Shown here: one piece after another, positions 37,500 through 48,388 of the stretch
Layout of the letters: each line of letters opens with the position of its first letter
How positions within the stretch are numbered: the stretch's first letter is position 1
NCBI GenBank assembly: GCA_037176845.1
Contig: JAYKXP010000035.1
Span: forward strand, 1-64,000
Direction: 5' to 3'
From: Paramarasmius palmivorus
Lineage: Eukaryota; Basidiomycota; Agaricomycetes; Agaricales; Marasmiaceae
Length of the DNA: 64,000 nucleotides
Position numbers and translations under genes: made by a program
Notes under the pieces: generated by a model
Database searches by the model: none
What the model was told of the DNA's origin: nothing
The model's input: the letters and a program-made list of their open reading frames with translations, nothing else

Positions 37500-38606
37500 G
37501 ATGGGACTGAACATTGATTGTATCAATACCTGCCCTTTGCGGTCTATGAGCACGTCGAACTGGATGAAGCGTCGATGGTGAGAGTTACGGAGAAAGGCGT
37601 TCACTACATTTTTCACCTCGGAATCTTGGGCCGCCATTTTCGATTGAGGAACTCCAAAACGCGCGACAAGGTAATTCAACGCAATGTCATCCCTGAGCAG
37701 CACCTAGCGAAACTATAAGGGTGAGTTAGCCAAGCGCGCTTTGTACTGGGTGTTCTGCTTACTACGTCGTATATCGTGCGCTTTGCCACCTCTCACATAC
37801 TAATCCTTGAAACGACTCGGATCCTTGGAGCAACCATGGTCATTGCTGGTCGTATTATGCTCGTTGTCAGGTTGATTTCTTTGGGTTGCATCTTCCTGCG
37901 TTGAAAGAGATGGCAAACGGTAGGATTCGGCGGGTAGAACATAAAATGGAATGCTGTAGTTCAATTCTCTTCAGTGCAAGCGGGCCTGGGCTTTGCTTGG
38001 GTAGTACTTACTTACTACATGGCTGGCAGAAGGAGCAAGACGTGTATCTGTGATACGAGCCATTGCAGGATGCAATATGTATGGGTATTCTTGACTAGCT
38101 GGACCGTTCAAACGTTCACTGCGAAATCACTACATAAATGAGTCAGAATATGGAGCGGTTTTTAGGCAAATCCTACACGGACTACTTACCTTGATTTCCC
38201 TCTTCTCATCTCTCTGATCATATCTACAAGTGTTCTTCATCCGAACGGTGTGGCAAAACCAAGGCAAAACGCTTCAAGTTTGAGGCATCATGGAAGAGGA
38301 AAAGTTACACTCCGGGCCTCCGGACCGCAAGGCAACATTTTCGTGTTCAAGCGTCGTTTTGTCAACGCCCATGTCCATGATATCGTGTTCCGTTCATCCC
38401 CCAAGACCTAGCCCATATGCATACCTCCTCACATCGCCTCAATACTGTTGCAACACCAGAACCTTCCCATATGCGGCACCACGACCAAAGGGATGGATGT
38501 CTAGTCATTCGACCGTTCCGAGTCACAATATTGTCACAAGTCGGGATTCCCTTTTGCGTTGACCGACGTTCAAGCTTTCAAGGACGATCCAGGAGACACT
38601 GTAGAG
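37500..38606. other. No supportable gene upstream of the FunK1 kinase
   Basis: It contains the 5' flank of K3 and, from about 38290, a plus-strand frame that might be a leader exon of the FunK1 gene. That frame could not be spliced to 38607 without breaking phase, so it is left out. Confidence 0.35.
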
Positions 38607-41207
38607 ATGCTTTCTCATGCACTCCGACGATTTGAATCCTTCCAACTAGAAGATTTCCTGGTCGTCAAACTACAACAGATTGCAAAGGCCGGTGTCAAGA
38701 AAGAAGGGCAGCTATTAGATGAAGCACTCGAAGCCATGGTTTCTTATGCCAACGGAGAAGTTTTGGGTGCCGTAGAACTAATTGAGGAGACTAAGCAAAA
38801 GCTCAAAGAATGGTACGTCGTCAAGCAGTCTCCTTATTTTCACCAAAGTTAACGATGTCTTACCCAGCTGCGAGGAGCCATCCGAGACGACCAGATACCA
38901 AGCATTCGTGCTCGCTGCGAATTCTATCCTCAAAGCAATACAAGGGTGTGCAACCGAGTCATTCCCCGAGGTCAACAACCATGTCACCTTCGCGACCGAC
39001 AACCATTCTGGGGACCATCCCATGGTTATCAACGTCTACACGCCCGATATAGCGAAAGAGCAAGGCACCAATGACAACCCAAGCTATTCTGCACCTGGAT
39101 CAGCCGAAATAAAGAACAGCCAAACATCTAAATGGCCACATCCTCTCTCATGCTGGGTGTTTCGAGCTGCAAATGCTGCTTTACCGGACTCAGCGAAGCG
39201 ATTATATCAGCCATATACTGCCAAAGGACCAACAACCATACCACCCCAATCTATCGCGTCCATGGTAGATGAACCGACAATGGATGACGATGGCTTTTCA
39301 CAATTTGAGCGTCGGTTCCCCTTTTTCATGTCTCTACGGTTCATGCTAACTGATGTTCTAGGTGATCTTGACTGGGCATCGAATGATCTCGATGAAAGTG
39401 AATCGACAGTTTGCTTCCTCCTTCTAGTTTCTAATTGGTGGTTTTACAGGTTTCTACTGCGCTGGTCATACCTCTAGAAGCGGTTCTCGGATTACGGACG
39501 CGTATGAATATGCGACTGAAGTGCGACTCTTCTGCAGCCATTCAAGTGGCGGAATATGCAGCTGACGCTCTCGGTACTCAATTCTCGAGAGCCTTCATGA
39601 TCAACTACGTCGTACATGGTAAGCTTCAGAAGAAGTTGGATGGATACTCTCGGCTGACCCCCAACTACAGGAACTGTCATCCATATCTGGATATTCGACA
39701 ATGATACACCACTCCAGAGTTACGGCTTTGATTTCATCGAAGACCTTCCAACTTTCTTCGTCCTACTGTTCATCCTTCAACGTCTCCCTTCCGTAGGCTG
39801 GGGAATAATTCCCGAGCTCTACCAGGATTCCATTGAGCTCGAGAGCCCGGATAGCAGTATTGTCACTTTCATTCCCAACGACAAGGACGAACTACTCTAT
39901 TCGCATTCTCGTCTTGGCGGACGTTCTACGCAGGTTTTAGAAGGCGAAGTTGATGGCAGACGGGCGGTTCTCAAGCACTCTCGCGTCGAGATCTGGCGTC
40001 ACTCAGAGGCCACTTTGATCACTATAGCCAGGAAGCGGTGCGAGTATTTTGGCAACAAGCTTCAGGATACCTTACGGTGTCTGCCCGTCGTACTCGGTTC
40101 CAGAGACTTTCCAGAACTTTCTACGGATCGCATTCGGATGCAGCTGAAAGTGGAGCCAAAGTCAGCCACTACTCGGATACCTCGATTGGTTGCGTTCCCC
40201 TGGTACGAGCCGATTACTAGCTTGACGAAGGACATGGACCTTTTCATGGATGCGTTTTGTGAGCTGATGCTAGGTGAGTCTCTAGTTAAAAACGTCAGCA
40301 ATCTCGCTCAAGATACATCGATTTAGCCCACGCAACTCTGTGGCTCCTTGGGGTTGAGCATGGCGATATCAACGAGCAAAACCTCAGATTCTCAGTAGAC
40401 GACGGCCATCCCAAATTATGCGATTTCGACCTCAGCGGCTTTAGCGGCGAGTCCAGCCCATCCAATATCGGCACTCCCATTTTCATGGCCAAAGACCTAC
40501 TCGCCATAGGCGGCTTCAAGGAAAATATTCAAAAGACATACCGTCATGACGCCGAATCCTTTGCGCATGTGCTCGTCTGGATCCTGGGTCGCTATCGAAA
40601 CGGCCTACTTCGGGAGTCTCCTCCATTCGAGGACTGGAAGGATTCGTATCCTCTGCTGATCGCTACAAGAAGGAATCAGACCCTAAACGCGCTGTTCAAA
40701 AAACACTCGTTCCATGCCAGCGTTTTTGACGGAGTTGACGATGCACATGCGACAGAAGCTAGATCCTTATGGGCTAATCTCGTTATCGCCTCTTCGGATT
40801 ACGAAGCGACCACACAACTAGTGGACCATCTATCGATCAGTATTGAACTGAGGATGCGCGAGATGGCTACTCTACGAAAGAGAATGCCATGGAAGGCTCA
40901 CATAACGAACACGATTGAGAACCCGGTCGCCACTTGTGGTACTCCCGACAGTGAAGATGAAAGAACGGAAAAGGAAAGACGAGACGAGTTGGATATGGCC
41001 CATAGTAGATTGGAAGAGAGGATTGAAAGGTACCGAGAGGCGTTGGACGTGGCGAAACAGAAGCAGGCAAAACTCGATTCCATCGATTTCATTAAGGATG
41101 TTTTTACTAGCCCTGTTTTCTTTTGCCTTCAATGGGTCGCGAACCATCGTGTTGGGGACTCTAGGTTTGTTGAGGCAGTGAGACAGATTCCTGCCCCAAT
41201 GACATAG
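38607..41207 (+). CDS. FunK1-type fungal protein kinase
   Basis: Exons 38607-38812, 38868-39408, 39450-39618, 39671-40273 and 40327-41207 join in phase to give 799 residues. The start is the first in-frame ATG and the true N-terminus may lie upstream. FunK1 features, in order: an N-terminal helical region; the pre-kinase block with AFMINYVVHGTVIHIWIFD at about residues 298-316; the kinase Lys strand (GRRAVLKHS) near 415; the catalytic loop EHGDINEQNL near 518, replacing the usual HRD; LCDFDLSGF, replacing DFG, near 538; and the activation segment GTPIFMAKDLLA. HGD and DFD variants are normal for this aminoglycoside-kinase-like fungal family. The tail (from about residue 740) is coiled and charged. 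The kinase residues are all present, so it is probably active. Confidence 0.85.
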
Positions 41208-41400
41208 TGTGTAGACTCTATGTACGGACTGCGAGACTACATGACGACTCGGAAATCATAAACGCTTCTCGAAATCTCTGAATTTCCTTGATGAAGAAAC
41301 AGTCGCGGCCGTGTATAACCAGGCTAGAAACACAACACGAACCCCTTCCAAAGTCCTCGATTTCAACGTCACTCGATCCTGCTACAGCCTTGACATCTCT

Positions 41401-41679
41401 CTACTGCTCATGCTCGAAAAGACCAAGTTCCAAATCAAATCCCACAAAACACACGTTCCAGGTCTTGTTATGACAGTTCAAGTACCACCCCCTTCTCTTC
41501 CCGTTCGCTGGGTTCTTAAAGACGATAACTTCCCATCCGTTCCTAGTCCAATGGCACTTTTTTGGGTCATTGAAATCGTGAGGAACAGGAAACCATTCAT
41601 CGTTCCCGCCGGAGTATTTGGAGACAAAACACTGGAGGTTTTGAATATTGGTTAGGTTACGGATGCGGAAGCCGGTCAT
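41401..41679 (-). CDS. S-family small protein (copy S1), unknown function
   Basis: A single exon encodes 92 residues starting MTGFRIRN. It has no signal peptide, no membrane segment and a pattern suggesting beta strands with conserved Trp, Cys and Gly. Shared motifs with S2 and S3 are LQCFVSKYSGGNDEW, PHDF.DP.KCHW and FKNPANGKRRGWYLNCH. The start was chosen by alignment to S2 and S3, since a longer frame upstream is not conserved. A TATA box lies about 135 bp upstream. Small intracellular beta-rich proteins of this kind are common in Agaricomycetes; no biochemical role can be given from sequence. Confidence 0.8.
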   Translation of the reverse strand: MTGFRIRNLTNIQNLQCFVSKYSGGNDEWFPVPHDFNDPKKCHWTRNGWEVIVFKNPANGKRRGWYLNCHNKTWNVCFVGFDLELGLFEHEQ

Positions 41680-41814
41680 GATTGTAAATATGGGTTGGGT
41701 TCCTAACGAGAGAAGATTGAGACGATAAAGTTTAGTAGGGTGATAGTGCTGCACCGACCTCGTTGAAAATCAAAGGAAAGGATGGGTTGTTATAACGGTA
41801 ATGAATCGAAAGCC

Positions 41815-41821
41815 TTATATA
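41815..41821 (-). promoter_or_regulatory. TATA box of S1
   Basis: The minus strand reads TATATAA, matching the equivalent positions upstream of S2 and S3. About 45 bp further upstream (41862-41881) lies a conserved block reading GGTAAGTAATCTATCCAT on the minus strand. Confidence 0.6.
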
Positions 41822-41889
41822 GGGTCTGTCGGAAACCAAGTTGAGGATAGGTAGGATGAGAATGGATAGATTACTTACCTGCCGTAGAG

Positions 41890-42660
41890 CTGAAATGGAA
41901 GCGTCCTCTCCACATGTAATGCACGAAAGGGTCCAGAAAAGGGAGGCGTCCGTGTGTATGTGTTGTCCGATTAGCGACACTGGGGAATCGGATTCCCTAT
42001 GATGCTTGCTCTTCTAGGCTTGCGGCATGAATTTGGATTTCGCGGTTCCTCCAGCATATCATGGACGTCTCCGAGACAGTCGTGTTCTTAATGCCATATG
42101 TACGCTCGGTATGCCAGTGAGGCCTAGTGAGGATCTGAGCGAGGTGCAAAGAAAAAGTTGCAACATCAAGTCGGGATGCACGTGATTTTTGAGCACTCTG
42201 ATTGGATGGCCAGATCGGCTATCGGCGGTCTAGACTCACATTGACAACCCTCTTTCACTTCGATGGTCATCGATATCCATCAATCATCTTCTACTTCGCG
42301 AACCTGTCCATTTTACGACAATCTAGCGCAATGTGCAAGCAATCGGCATTCAATCTTTCGCCCGGTCCACTTTTCTTTGACTTGTATTCGTTCAATGTTC
42401 CTCGCTCTTTGACAGGTAAGGTGCCGTTCTAGTTTTTTTGTGATGCTGACAGGAGTGCTATGCACCGAAGTAGCGTACCATTTCGCCACAATATACGTCA
42501 ATCCAACGCTTAGTCTGAACAATACAGTGTTGTTCCACCCTCTTGCGAGTCGCGATTCGAAGAAACAGGGGGCGACGCATCAAGGCACTGCATCGCTCTC
42601 CGAGTTTCTCGCAATACCGTTAATTTATGGACCTCAGTACTCAGACATCGTCCTATCGCT
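41890..42660. other. Upstream flank of S1, no supportable gene
   Basis: Nothing beyond short frames. The plus-strand stretch from about 42650 resembles 44790-45030 upstream of S3 (GATGAGCGACAACCAAGGTG against GATGAGCGGCGATCAAGGTG), so the duplicated unit around S-family genes begins near here. Confidence 0.45.
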
Positions 42661-43065
42661 TAATGCTTGGGATGAGCGACAACCAAGGTGTCCGCCACCT
42701 CACATTCCTTGATTCCATCGATACCGGGGAATTTGGAGCACCGGAATACACCTAACTCAAACTGGGTCTCCGCGACTGGCTTGGCCTGGGTACGAGGCTC
42801 AAATTCAAGCTTTCTGCTACTTACATTATGGAAGTGCATTTTATGGATGATTTTATTTCTATTCAGCCGTCGGTAAGTGATTCATTCGCACTGAGCGGCG
42901 AACGTACCGGTTTCGTGCTTACCGTTCCCAGCTCTTTCAAGTTATTCCGGTTGTCCAGAGCTCATACCACTAAGAGTTTATTTACCCATAAGCGCACGAT
43001 GACTGGTTTCAGTGTTAAATGTACAGATGACGATATTCTTGGTGGTACGAGACATCCGATGTAGG
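42660..43065 (+). pseudogene. Truncated S-family copy (S4)
   Basis: The region 42820-42885 matches the S3 upstream block (ATGGAAGTGCATTTTATGGA, then GGTAAGTGATTC). At 43000 a start codon opens MTGFSVKCTDDDI, similar to the first residues of S1. The similarity then ends and the frame stops within 25 codons. It looks like an S-family gene whose promoter and first codons survive and whose body has been lost or replaced. Confidence 0.5.
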
Positions 43066-43546
43066 GGACGACTTGGAATCGACCCCAAAGGAATGTTTCA
43101 TGATCAAGGCATTTGCGCCTCTTCTTTTATTTTTGGGCTGGAGATTGGCTTGAAAATCCTTCTACCACAGACTTCATCAGAGCTTTTGGGGCCATGCTGC
43201 TTCTTTGCTATGTCCCGAAGTCTACAACCGTGTCAAACACTCTGGGGTTGCTGAAGCGGCGACGCAGACTGTACGGTCTGTCGCGGGCTTCCTGTGTCAA
43301 AGACAGTATGCGAGATTACAGATTGAAACGATAAAAGCCTCGAAATTTCTCGACAATAAACATTTGTATTGTGCGCTACAAACGAGAAACTGGGTGAAGG
43401 AAATACAACGGGCAAGATTTTTTCGGGTTTACATAGTGAATGCAAAACAAAGCCAGGAACGAAAAACTGAACTCCTTCGCCATTCCAACAACAGTGGATC
43501 CCCTCATTTCTACGTCGCACGATCCTGCTACGACCCGACAAACACC

Positions 43547-43825
43547 TTAGTGGTCAGGCTGGAAAAGGCCGATCTCCAAATCGAACCCCACAAATGTGAT
43601 GTTGTAGGTCTTCTCGTGACAATTCAGGTACCATCCCCTTCTCTTCCCGTTCGCCGGATTCTTGAAAACGACAACCTCCCATCCATTCCTACTCCAATGG
43701 CACTTTTTGGGGTCACTGAAATCGTGCGGAACGGGGAACCATTCGTCATTTCCACCGGAGTATTTGGAGACGAAACATTGGAGGTTCTGGATGCCGGATG
43801 CGTTGCGAATGCGGAAGCCAGTCAT
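43547..43825 (-). CDS. S-family small protein (copy S2), unknown function
   Basis: A single exon encodes 92 residues, the closest relative of S1: both start MTGFRIRN and share nearly the whole central stretch (FVSKYSGGNDEWFPVPHDF). Differences cluster near the C-terminus (YNITFVGFDLEIGLF against WNVCFVGFDLELGLF) and are conservative, which suggests selection on the protein. The long plus-strand frame over this region is only its antisense shadow. The upstream region repeats that of S1, including a TATA box. Confidence 0.8.
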   Translation of the reverse strand: MTGFRIRNASGIQNLQCFVSKYSGGNDEWFPVPHDFSDPKKCHWSRNGWEVVVFKNPANGKRRGWYLNCHEKTYNITFVGFDLEIGLFQPDH

Positions 43826-43972
43826 ATTTGGGTAATGTGGAGGTTGTGGGTTGGTAACTGGTGAAGAAAGGGTTGAGATATAGAAGTTTAGCAGGATACG
43901 CGTGCTGCACTTACCTCGTTGAAGGTAGCAGGAAAAGATGTGCTGAGTTACGACGGCAATGAACTGAGACCC

Positions 43973-43979
43973 TTATATA
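43973..43979 (-). promoter_or_regulatory. TATA box of S2
   Basis: The minus strand reads TATATAA about 150 bp upstream of the S2 start. The conserved upstream block appears about 50 bp further on as GGTGAGGAATTTATCCAT. Confidence 0.6.
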
Positions 43980-44049
43980 CGGTCTGTCGGGAACCAAGTT
44001 CAGAGCAGGTAGGCTGAGAATGGATAAATTCCTCACCTGCCGTACATCT

Positions 44050-45060
44050 CAAATAGAGGCGTCCACACATACCGCTGGCGTAACGCAGGGAAGGGTCCAG
44101 AGCAAAGGAAAGCATCCATAGATGAAGTCTGTCCACTGGGCTATCTCAATCGATATTGCCGTTGGTAGCCGCTTTCTAAGTAGGACTTCCATGCATTTTA
44201 GGTGGCAGTGTCGCTAGTAACTTGCTAAGATTTTGCGGTTCTTCCAGTTGCTGGGTGTTAGACGGTTCTTGGCGTATCTGTGTCGTCGATTTACGTTCCA
44301 AGTCTGTGCCGCATCGACTGTTGTCTGAATGAGAATTTCTAGGGCCATAAACGTAGCGACCAACATGGGAAGGCTTGAAAAAGGATCCGGAAGGAAAACG
44401 CAGACCGAAAGAGTTGTGCGCCACGTGATAGAGGTACAGTAGCGAGCGCTGTAGTTGGATAAGACCGGTCTAGACTCCACAGGCCTCCTTCCACCATCAT
44501 CTTTCTTTCAAGCAGCCTCTGGTGTGCTCATTCCTTCGCTGGACGTACTTGTCTTTCGATCTTCTTTGTCTTGATAGATAAGGTACATCCCAAACGTTCT
44601 GTGGCGCGCTCTTACTAGTTGGACGCTCACAGGAGAGCGATTTTAGTCTCGACAGTACATCAAGCAAACGCTCACTTTGAACAACTCAGCGTCATTCCAC
44701 TGTCACCCATCCCCACTATATCACTTTCCGAATCTCACGCGCAAGTCCTCTGCATGTTCTGGGCCTCAGTTTTCGTACTACTATCCTTCAATTCATACGA
44801 TGAGCGGCGATCAAGGTGCCCGCCCGGTTCTTGTACACACCCTGAAGGAATAGTACCCATCCACCTCGGGAAACTTGAAACACCGGAGAAGATTCAAGCT
44901 ACCACACGAACCCGCGGGCATCTGTGACTGGCCTAGCTTTGGCTTCCGAGTCGCGAATCCAAGTTTTCTGTCACTTCCGCTATGGAGGTGCGCTCTATGG
45001 ATGGGAAGCAGAGGTAAGTAATCTATCCATCTTCGATATACTACAGCTGATTTTGTGCCC
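44050..45060. other. Shared upstream region of the divergent S2 and S3 genes
   Basis: S2 (minus) and S3 (plus) diverge from this kilobase. No third gene could be supported. The part nearest S3 is a duplicate of 42650-42890. Both halves carry the conserved GTAAGT-type block. Confidence 0.45.
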
Positions 45061-45061
45061 A

Positions 45062-45068
45062 TATATAA
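45062..45068 (+). promoter_or_regulatory. TATA box of S3
   Basis: TATATAA lies about 147 bp upstream of the S3 start, with GGTAAGTAATCTATCCAT starting at 45013, as in S1. Confidence 0.6.
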
Positions 45069-45214
45069 GCTCCCAATTCAGCATCTTCGTTCTAACAAGT
45101 CATTCCCCAGACTTTAATCGAAGTGAGTGCCTTACACGAACGCTTACCTCAACTTCTCAAAACTAACCTCCCCGACCAGTTACTCGAACTCATAACAATC
45201 ATCACACCTATATA

Positions 45215-45496
45215 ATGGCAGGCGGTATCAGCATTCGTAACACCTCCGGCATTGCTGACGTCCAATGCTTCGTTTCCAACTACTCTGGTGGAAAGGACGA
45301 CTGGGTTACGCTTCCCCATGACTTCAAAGATCCCCACAAGTGTCATTGGAACAGGAAGGGATACGAATTGGTCGTGTTCAAGAACCCGGCAAATGGGAAG
45401 AGGAGAGGCTGGTACTTGAAATGCCACGAACAAGCGGCGACTTTGTATGTCACGTTCATGGGATTCGAGCAGCAGGTCGGGCTGTACTATCATTAG
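45215..45496 (+). CDS. S-family small protein (copy S3), unknown function
   Basis: A single exon encodes 93 residues starting MAGGISIRNTSG. It is more divergent than S1 and S2 but keeps the family motifs: FVSNYSGGKDDW, PHDFKDPHKCHWNRKG and FKNPANGKRRGWYLKCH. One extra residue and an Ala-rich insertion occur just after the CH motif. It is cytosolic by appearance (no signal or membrane segment). The KRRGWYL segment, identical in all copies, is a candidate functional surface. Confidence 0.8.
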   Translation: MAGGISIRNTSGIADVQCFVSNYSGGKDDWVTLPHDFKDPHKCHWNRKGYELVVFKNPANGKRRGWYLKCHEQAATLYVTFMGFEQQVGLYYH

Positions 45497-46611
45497 AGAA
45501 GCTGGTGGAGATGTGAAGTCGGGAGTTAGCACTGACGAAGAACAGGGTGCTATTCGAGTTCTCGTTTTGCTCCTTCCACCGTGATCATACATATGTCCAT
45601 CGTCTCTATACACACAACAAAACCTATACATTCTACCGCTATGCCTGTACGATACCGTTTTCAACATTGGGTCTCGAGTCCTCTGTAGGTTACTCGCCTC
45701 TACCATGTCCTAGGTCTGTTCCTGAACAGCGCAACAAACAAACGTCTAAACGACCATCGCCATCTCGACAATTCCTTTTTGCAGTCAGACTCACAGTAAT
45801 CGGAGCCTGGAGGGACCAAGAAGTGGCCACCCTGAGCAGGAATCATGATTGAACGGCCCGGGATCCAGCGCGACGGTGTCGGCCTTGACACCGAGACCTC
45901 TGGACTCGAGTCCGCGTCAATGATCCCCGCTCCACGTCCACATAGACAGAACATTTCCTCCGTCTCGGGGATATTCCGATGAATTTTAAAGCAAAGCTGG
46001 AGGCCTCATCGCTGGTTCGGCTCTTGGGACCAAGAACGAAGCATTGTACATTGTAGGGTGCTCTTCAACGTATAGTAAGTCGCGGCCCAGTGCATCTCAT
46101 CAGTTTGCCCCTCTGACAGCGGCTCTATAGGTTTTTTGGAGCATCTTTCATGAAGAGTCATGTTCTAGAATACGAGAATGGAAATCAAGTCTTTCTGGGT
46201 TCGAATTGCCTGCGGTGAGATGAGACTTTGGTTGTCGACTCCACGGGAAAAAGAGACGATACTGGCGTGAGTAGCTGGGCAGCTGGGCTTTTTGGATGCG
46301 TTTAGAGGGATGACATCTATCGAGGACGAGCTGTAAGCTTCCTATTCCCTTTTCTGCCTACATCGTTTTCCAGTGTTAACACTATTCTCGCACGTAAGAA
46401 TGAACCTCGCAACTCAGACACACGACCACCGACAAGCTTTATGGCGATGGCTGCTGGCTCTACCACGATTACACGCTGTCAACTAGGTGCGGTAGGAGTT
46501 GATCTTATCAGACCTCTCGTTCATTGACATGATGCATTGTGACAGCACTTCGTGTTCCGCGTAGAGCATTCAGCCTTTTACCACCATCTACTCCTCGACC
46601 TCCGACCCGTG
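45497..46611. other. No supportable gene between S3 and K4
   Basis: Short frames on both strands (for example 45547-45852) show no family features. The last part is the 5' flank of K4. Confidence 0.4.
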
Positions 46612-48388
46612 ATGAACGTGCAAAGCATTTCGAGGCCTATCAACAGAGGAAGCTATAACGATGTTCGGGGTGATCAGCTGAATAATTCACATAATACGAC
46701 TGTCATTGTCCGTGGAAACTACAACACGATTGTTACCCATTCAGTTCATGAGCAGACGGAGCACAATGAGGTAAACTCAAACCGTTGCAAGCATTCTTGA
46801 TCTTCTTACCAGCGTTCTCCAGTTTGAATACGTGAAACTCGGAAATGTCATCGCCTTGAAGACTCTCTTCTACGAAGACCTTTCGGAGTGCGAACTCAGC
46901 TATCGGAGTGGTCGGATGATAGGACGACTTAAAGCCCTCGTGACCACATGCACCATCATGCTAGGCCGAGACAAGGATTCACGATTCACCGCTTTGATGT
47001 ATGAAGGAGAAGACTCTCGAAGAGCTTGGGAGAACGACTTTCGTTATGTGTCGGGACTCAGGTTAGTTCACTTATCAACCTCCATCGCCTTCAAATTGAC
47101 ATGTGTATGAAGGAATCCCGAATTGGCCCAGTTATTTGGTATCAACCAGTCTCGAATCCCGATGTTGATCTTCCACCGCGGTTACGTCTCCTTATTCCTC
47201 TACCGCAATAGGTCTCCTAACATTACTGGGGTATTTCAATCAATTCGGATGGGCTGTGACCTGTGACCGCTCCATCCGAACCTCACATATTCGGATGAGG
47301 GCCTCGCGGTCTGTGACCGAGAAATTTTTTCGGATATTGGCGCCCAGAAACTGCCAAATTTGGAAGTTTTTGGGCGGTCACACTCCGAGGAAGTTCGGAT
47401 GGACCCCTTGCGGCAGCGTGACCATCCGAAAATATTCGGAAATTTTTGGCCCTGTGACGCGTGACCATCCGAATTGATTAAAATACCCCAGTATTTGCTT
47501 GTAGATCTGGGATATGTACCAGTCAGAAGCCTCCCAATTACCTACCTGGATTCGCTACTCACAAATTTAACATTCGCCTTCGATTATATTGTGCGCAGAG
47601 ACTGTGAGTGGTACCTACTATTCTTCCTTTCCAAGTGTCCTGATAGCTCTGTAGATTCCAGATTGTATGAAACCAGATTGTTTGGTATCGGGCCGGCAAT
47701 GACAAGCTATTTCTCAACGCTCTAGGTACCTACCATTTTGGATTCTCGTTCGTGCGGCATGCTTCTTCCTATCTAGAGTATATACTAATCGACTATACAG
47801 GAGACGAGGATTTCCCAGAGGACATGAAACATCTGATATGGCAATTGCGATTGTCGCGGAGAAGGCTCAACTGCAGATCGAGCCCACAAGAATGGGATCA
47901 ACTTGTTCAGCGGCTGTTACATCTCTTGCATATCTGGGGGTTAGAAATCGACCCTGAGCCGCATCCGCGCGCTGTAAGGCGGGTAAGGGTCAAGGACTGT
48001 GACTCTATTGAAGGTGCGTTATCATTCAACGCGAATGTTGCGTCGACTCCTAAGGACCTGTATTCCAGAGCTATACTACGACGGTGGTTCGTTAGGTAAG
48101 GCCAAAAACACGCTTAAAACTCGATCCGGTCGCATGCAGCCCAACCGACATCACATGAGGGACTATACAGAGCCATTCGTCCATGATTACCGAGACAAAG
48201 CCACTGCACGGAACACTCCCCCATGGACTGCTAATTCAGCTGTCGGCGTGTTACTTCCTCCGCTTACAACTACCTATCGCGCTCGTTGTTTTACGCCTGA
48301 GACGGCAGATGGGGAAAGCTGGCTACCATCCGAGAATGAGGACGACTTGGTTTTATATCCTCGTCGGACTCGTGATGTGGAAGCATAG
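46612..48388 (+). CDS. K-family short-form protein, kinase N-lobe-like (copy K4, intact)
   Basis: Exons 46612-46770, 46823-47061, 47113-47180, 47505-47603, 47726-48013 and 48069-48388 join in phase to give 390 residues. The N-terminal segment is YNDVRGDQLNNSHNTT. The N-lobe-like part has GNVIALKTLF, ALMYEGEDSRRAWENDF and QLFGINQSRIPMLIFHR; the usual VKYEG Lys is replaced by Met (LMYEG). The second half has DLGYVPVRSL and EWDQLVQRLLHLLHIWGLEI, then a low-complexity tail ending in an acidic/basic patch. The third intron holds a 266 bp MITE; without it and one TA the intron would be 56 bp, typical of this locus. This is the best preserved short-form copy. Confidence 0.75.
47226..47491. mobile_element. 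MITE, 266 bp, TA target-site duplication, inside a K4 intron
   Basis: Both ends carry a 27 bp terminal inverted repeat beginning CTGGGGTATTT and ending AATTCGGATGG, with a single C/T difference. The element is flanked by TA on both sides (47224-47225 and 47492-47493), as expected of Tc1/mariner-superfamily insertion. The interior is non-coding and rich in inverted short words (ATCCGAA/TTCGGAT, GTGACC/GGTCAC), allowing extensive folding. It depends on a transposase elsewhere. The insertion leaves the K4 reading frame and splice sites intact. Confidence 0.9.

Noticed and set aside
43205..43864. 219-residue plus-strand frame
   Set aside because: Most of it is antisense to the S2 gene, whose codons and paralogues explain the openness.
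41401..45496. S-family proteins as aegerolysin, actinoporin-like or lectin homologues
   Set aside because: Size and beta-rich look are suggestive, but no diagnostic motif of those families is present, so no function is assigned.
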